Positions 34,401 through 36,070 of a DNA stretch of 36,070 bases are shown one piece after another. The stretch is taken from the NCBI GenBank assembly GCA_007135335.1, contig SLJB01000109.1:1-36070 (forward strand), given 5' to 3'. This DNA is from Balneolaceae bacterium. GTDB lineage: Bacteria; Bacteroidota; Rhodothermia; Balneolales; Balneolaceae. The position numbers and the translations under genes are program-made. Each line of letters begins with the position of its first letter. Within the stretch, counting starts at the first letter, position 1. The notes under the pieces are model-generated. The model was given only the letters and a program-made list of their open reading frames with translations, made no database searches and was not told the DNA's origin.

Positions 34401-34623
34401 AACACTTGGTTATGAACTCCCTGTTAACATAATACGCCAACTCGGTTTAAATAAAGTTCGTTTCTATGCAACCGGTGTGAACCTGCTCACCTGGACAAGC
34501 TATGAAGGATGGGATCCGGAAATGAATACAGACTTCCTGGCAGATAACATTTCACAGGGAACAGACTTCTACACTGCTCCGCAGGCCCGTACCATTACTT
34601 TCGGGATTGACATTGGTTTTTAA
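31498..34623 (+). CDS. SusC/RagA family TonB-dependent outer-membrane transporter
   Basis: The 1041-residue protein starts with a signal peptide ending ASEAYSQG. An N-terminal carboxypeptidase-D-like repeat domain follows (YTVSGTVTDATTGEALPGTTV; about 30-115). The plug begins with the SusC signature DQVVVVGYGEISRREVTGAI, then QPLYVIDGVPI and KDASAAAIYGSRAANGVVLIT, and a large beta-barrel ends in an aromatic residue (FGIDIGF). SusC proteins import bulky nutrients such as glycans or peptides using TonB energy, with a SusD lid. The track start at 31459 is TTG; the ATG at 31498 begins the signal peptide. The SusD partner follows 40 bases downstream. Substrate is not evident, since no glycoside hydrolase gene is adjacent. 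Confidence 0.96.
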   Translation: MKSKLYILFLALFCFAASEAYSQGYTVSGTVTDATTGEALPGTTVTVPALNRGGVTDIDGNYSFNLPPGEHQVVISFVGYQRFSRNITITDADVTLNIELRLDVVGLDQVVVVGYGEISRREVTGAIASVRGEDFQFAPVNTVENAMQGRTAGVFIQQDGGKLGQGIQMRIRGASSVSASNQPLYVIDGVPIVMDNFSVSAAATNPLAQFNFNDVESIQVLKDASAAAIYGSRAANGVVLITTRQGRPGQTQFNYSFQQGFSEPTNTVDMMNAQDYINYMYQAAVNGDRVAGSDWRVPEIEWVLDTYSLGTDWRRCLDTQFGGQGLDCPVDTDWQSEAFQDASMFTHDLSASGGNESTRFYVSGHYSDQDGILINDRFQRISARINLDHTASEKLNLGMNLTTGRSFHNRLSTDNAFSTPIQLIALMPISPLYYPEAGSLPNYVPTDILNDDTFYYNGVIHRDFTKYEVTTMRTTGNFHLGYSVRPDLEWRSEFSADIVTGKDDQWYSPRVARGFATAANGGYASVAWQQTASYTTSHFLSFNSDISQNSTLNATAGLSYQYNDYNYSFTAGSGFPNDSFQRLTSAANVLSGSTTGSEYSFLSYFARANYSLLDRYLLSVSGRVDGSSRFGRDNRYGFFPAASLGWILTDEDFAEPILDILTYLKIRTSYGITGNAAISNFGSLGLWGGTSYAGLSGTNPSQIPNPNLTWETTRQFNIGFDYGFFNNRISGEFDYYVKNTEDLLLSVQIPSSSGFSTTLRNVGNMENKGWELVVNTINVDGRLSWTSNFNISSNRNKITNLDGQVITAGLANLNRAMEGYSIGVFYAPEFYGVDAENGDALFSIYEDETSCNNFVETTTSYNAATRCVIGNPNPKFVGGIGNSIRYRGFDLNVLFQFVYGNDAYIGGHGRWSRGNGIFEDNSTIDQLNSWTPQNRDTNVPEARYIITNGNQHSSRYISDASYMRLKNVTLGYELPVNIIRQLGLNKVRFYATGVNLLTWTSYEGWDPEMNTDFLADNISQGTDFYTAPQARTITFGIDIGF

Positions 34624-34663
34624 ACAGGAGTTTGTAAACAAGAACATCACGATATAATTCATT

Positions 34664-36064
34664 ATGAAAATATATAAACACTTATTTTTAATACTCATCC
34701 TCGGTGTTACTTTCTCAGGATGTGGAGATCTCCTTGATCTGGAGCCTCAGGCATCAATCTCGGATGAAATTGCACTTTCAAACCCCGATAACGTAGAAAC
34801 CGCTCTTGTGGGGGGGTACGCTGCGCTGGGCGGTGCTAATGCTTACGGAGGTCATTACATATTTCTGACCGACATCTTTGCAGCCCCGGCAGATGAGATA
34901 TTCTTCAATGGAACATTTACCCAGCCAAGGGAAGTTAATGCGAAATCCATTCTCATTGATAACAGTTATATGGCCGGGTATTGGGCAACAAGCTTCAACA
35001 TCATCAACAGAGCAAATAATGTTCTGGAAGCACTTGATGTATTTGGAACTGATACTGAACGGCGTATCCGCGTAGAAGCCGAAGCCCGGTTTTTACGGGG
35101 AACAGCTTTCTACAATCTTGTAGTTGCATACGGTAAGGCGTACAACGATGGGAATCCACAGAGTAATCCGGGAGTGCCATTAATCCTTACACCTACAAGA
35201 GCTGCCGATGAAACACTTGAGGTTGAAAGAGCCTCTGTTGCTGAAGTTTATGATCTTGTACTTTCGGATCTTTCCTTTGCAATGGAGAATCTTCCCACTT
35301 CAAACGGATTTTTGGCAGATACATACGTAGCAAGTGCAATGCTTGCCAGGGTGTATCTGAGTATGGGCAACTTTGAGCAGTCAGGGGCACATGCCCAGCG
35401 GGTTATAGGATCAGGAAATTACGCTCTGTATGCTGATATCAGTGACAATTATGTGCGAGTTCAGAATGGATCTGAAACCATTTTTGCCATTCAAAATACT
35501 GAAACAACATTCAGTAATGATATGGCAGTATTCTATGCACCTACCTCCTCTTTCGGCCGTGCCGATGTTCAGGTTAGAGATCCGCATCTCGAGAATTATG
35601 AACCGGGTGATGCCCGCGCAGATTTGTTTGTGGAAACAACAAGGGGTCGCATGACATTGAAATATGCCTCCCTTGATCCATCCGTTGACCCACGACGAAG
35701 AAACATTACTGTTCTGAGGTTAGCTGAGATGCACCTGATTCGTGCAGAAGTAAATGTAAGGCTTACAGGTTCCGGAAATGCCGGAATTGGGAGTGCCACT
35801 CCCGAAGATGACATCAATGCAATTCGAGCCAGAGTTGGCCTCGACCCACTTGCCGGCGTTACTCTTGCACAAGTTTTACAGGAAAGACGAAATGAGCTGA
35901 TGTTTGAAGGCCAGTTGCTTAACGATCTGAAAAGATTGGAAAGCTTTACAATAGATCTGAACGATCAGCAGGTTCCGTGGAACGCCGACAGGATGGTATT
36001 TCCTATTCCTGAACGCGAATTGAATGTGAATTCAAGACTTGTTCAGAATCCCGGTTATAACTAA
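34664..36064 (+). CDS. SusD/RagB family nutrient-binding outer-membrane lipoprotein
   Basis: The 466-residue lipoprotein has the lipobox VTFSGCGDLLDLEP (Cys about 20), typical of SusD. TPR-like helical repeats form the scaffold: YMAGYWATSFNIINRANNVLEAL, RIRVEAEARFLRGTAFYNLVVAYGKAYN and YVASAMLARVYLSMGNFEQSGAHAQRVI. The C-terminal family motif LQERRNELMFEGQLLNDLKRL with WNADRMVFPIPERELNVN is intact. It caps the SusC barrel and captures ligand at the cell surface. It is coupled to the SusC gene by a 40-base gap. The stop codon lies 6 bases before the window end, so the gene is complete and further operon members may follow outside. Ligand is unknown. Confidence 0.96.
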   Translation: MKIYKHLFLILILGVTFSGCGDLLDLEPQASISDEIALSNPDNVETALVGGYAALGGANAYGGHYIFLTDIFAAPADEIFFNGTFTQPREVNAKSILIDNSYMAGYWATSFNIINRANNVLEALDVFGTDTERRIRVEAEARFLRGTAFYNLVVAYGKAYNDGNPQSNPGVPLILTPTRAADETLEVERASVAEVYDLVLSDLSFAMENLPTSNGFLADTYVASAMLARVYLSMGNFEQSGAHAQRVIGSGNYALYADISDNYVRVQNGSETIFAIQNTETTFSNDMAVFYAPTSSFGRADVQVRDPHLENYEPGDARADLFVETTRGRMTLKYASLDPSVDPRRRNITVLRLAEMHLIRAEVNVRLTGSGNAGIGSATPEDDINAIRARVGLDPLAGVTLAQVLQERRNELMFEGQLLNDLKRLESFTIDLNDQQVPWNADRMVFPIPERELNVNSRLVQNPGYN

Positions 36065-36070
36065 CCACTA

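Overview
The window looks like a chromosome segment from a Gram-negative member of the Bacteroidota/Rhodothermota-Balneolota group. Supporting signs are a SusC/SusD pair, a two-membrane RND efflux system, several lipobox-bearing exported proteins, start codons with little or no Shine-Dalgarno signal, and moderate GC. The genus cannot be fixed from the sequence alone. No rRNA, tRNA, CRISPR array, transposase or prophage gene was seen.

Layout. (1) 1-3910: end of an RND periplasmic adaptor gene and a complete HAE1-type RND pump. (2) 4072-7448: a GntP-family permease, a phosphotriesterase-like lipoprotein and a cupin protein, as separate plus-strand units. (3) 7552-12286, minus strand: CDP-alcohol phosphatidyltransferase, ftsY, then a large exported TPR-CHAT (caspase-like) protein. 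(4) 12349-13657: a Nudix hydrolase convergent with a two-gene HTH/unknown module. (5) 13965-17792, minus strand: scpA, M28 aminopeptidase lipoprotein, HprK-like kinase, PqqD-like protein. The last two are partners often seen in RiPP (lasso-peptide-like) loci, but the usual RiPP enzymes are absent here. (6) 17952-21314: a MarR regulator with a palindrome just upstream, a diverged PiT-like phosphate permease and a Na/Pi cotransporter with a PhoU-like tail. (7) 21397-24666, minus strand: asparaginase lipoprotein, voltage-gated-type K+ channel, GNAT-nitrilase fusion. (8) 24802-27046, minus strand: NfeD protease and SPFH slipin, a known membrane-quality pair. (9) 27235-31180: arginine biosynthesis genes (carbamoyltransferase, argG, argH). 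(10) 31498-36064: SusC/SusD outer-membrane uptake pair.

The most notable element is in the leader before the arginine genes. A 20-codon open reading frame, MNYSTEHTFSTLRRRRPWGA, has four consecutive Arg codons. It is followed by an excellent intrinsic terminator and by segments that can form mutually exclusive pairings (a 1:2 hairpin within the Arg codons, or a 2:3 antiterminator that removes the terminator's left arm). This is the full architecture of a ribosome-mediated transcription attenuator that senses charged tRNA-Arg. It would give end-product control of arginine synthesis without a visible ArgR.

Several ORF-track starts were changed because the track used TTG codons or upstream extensions: the phosphatidyltransferase, scpA, asparaginase, argG and susC all have better internal ATG starts. 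All functional calls rest on motif reading, with no database search.
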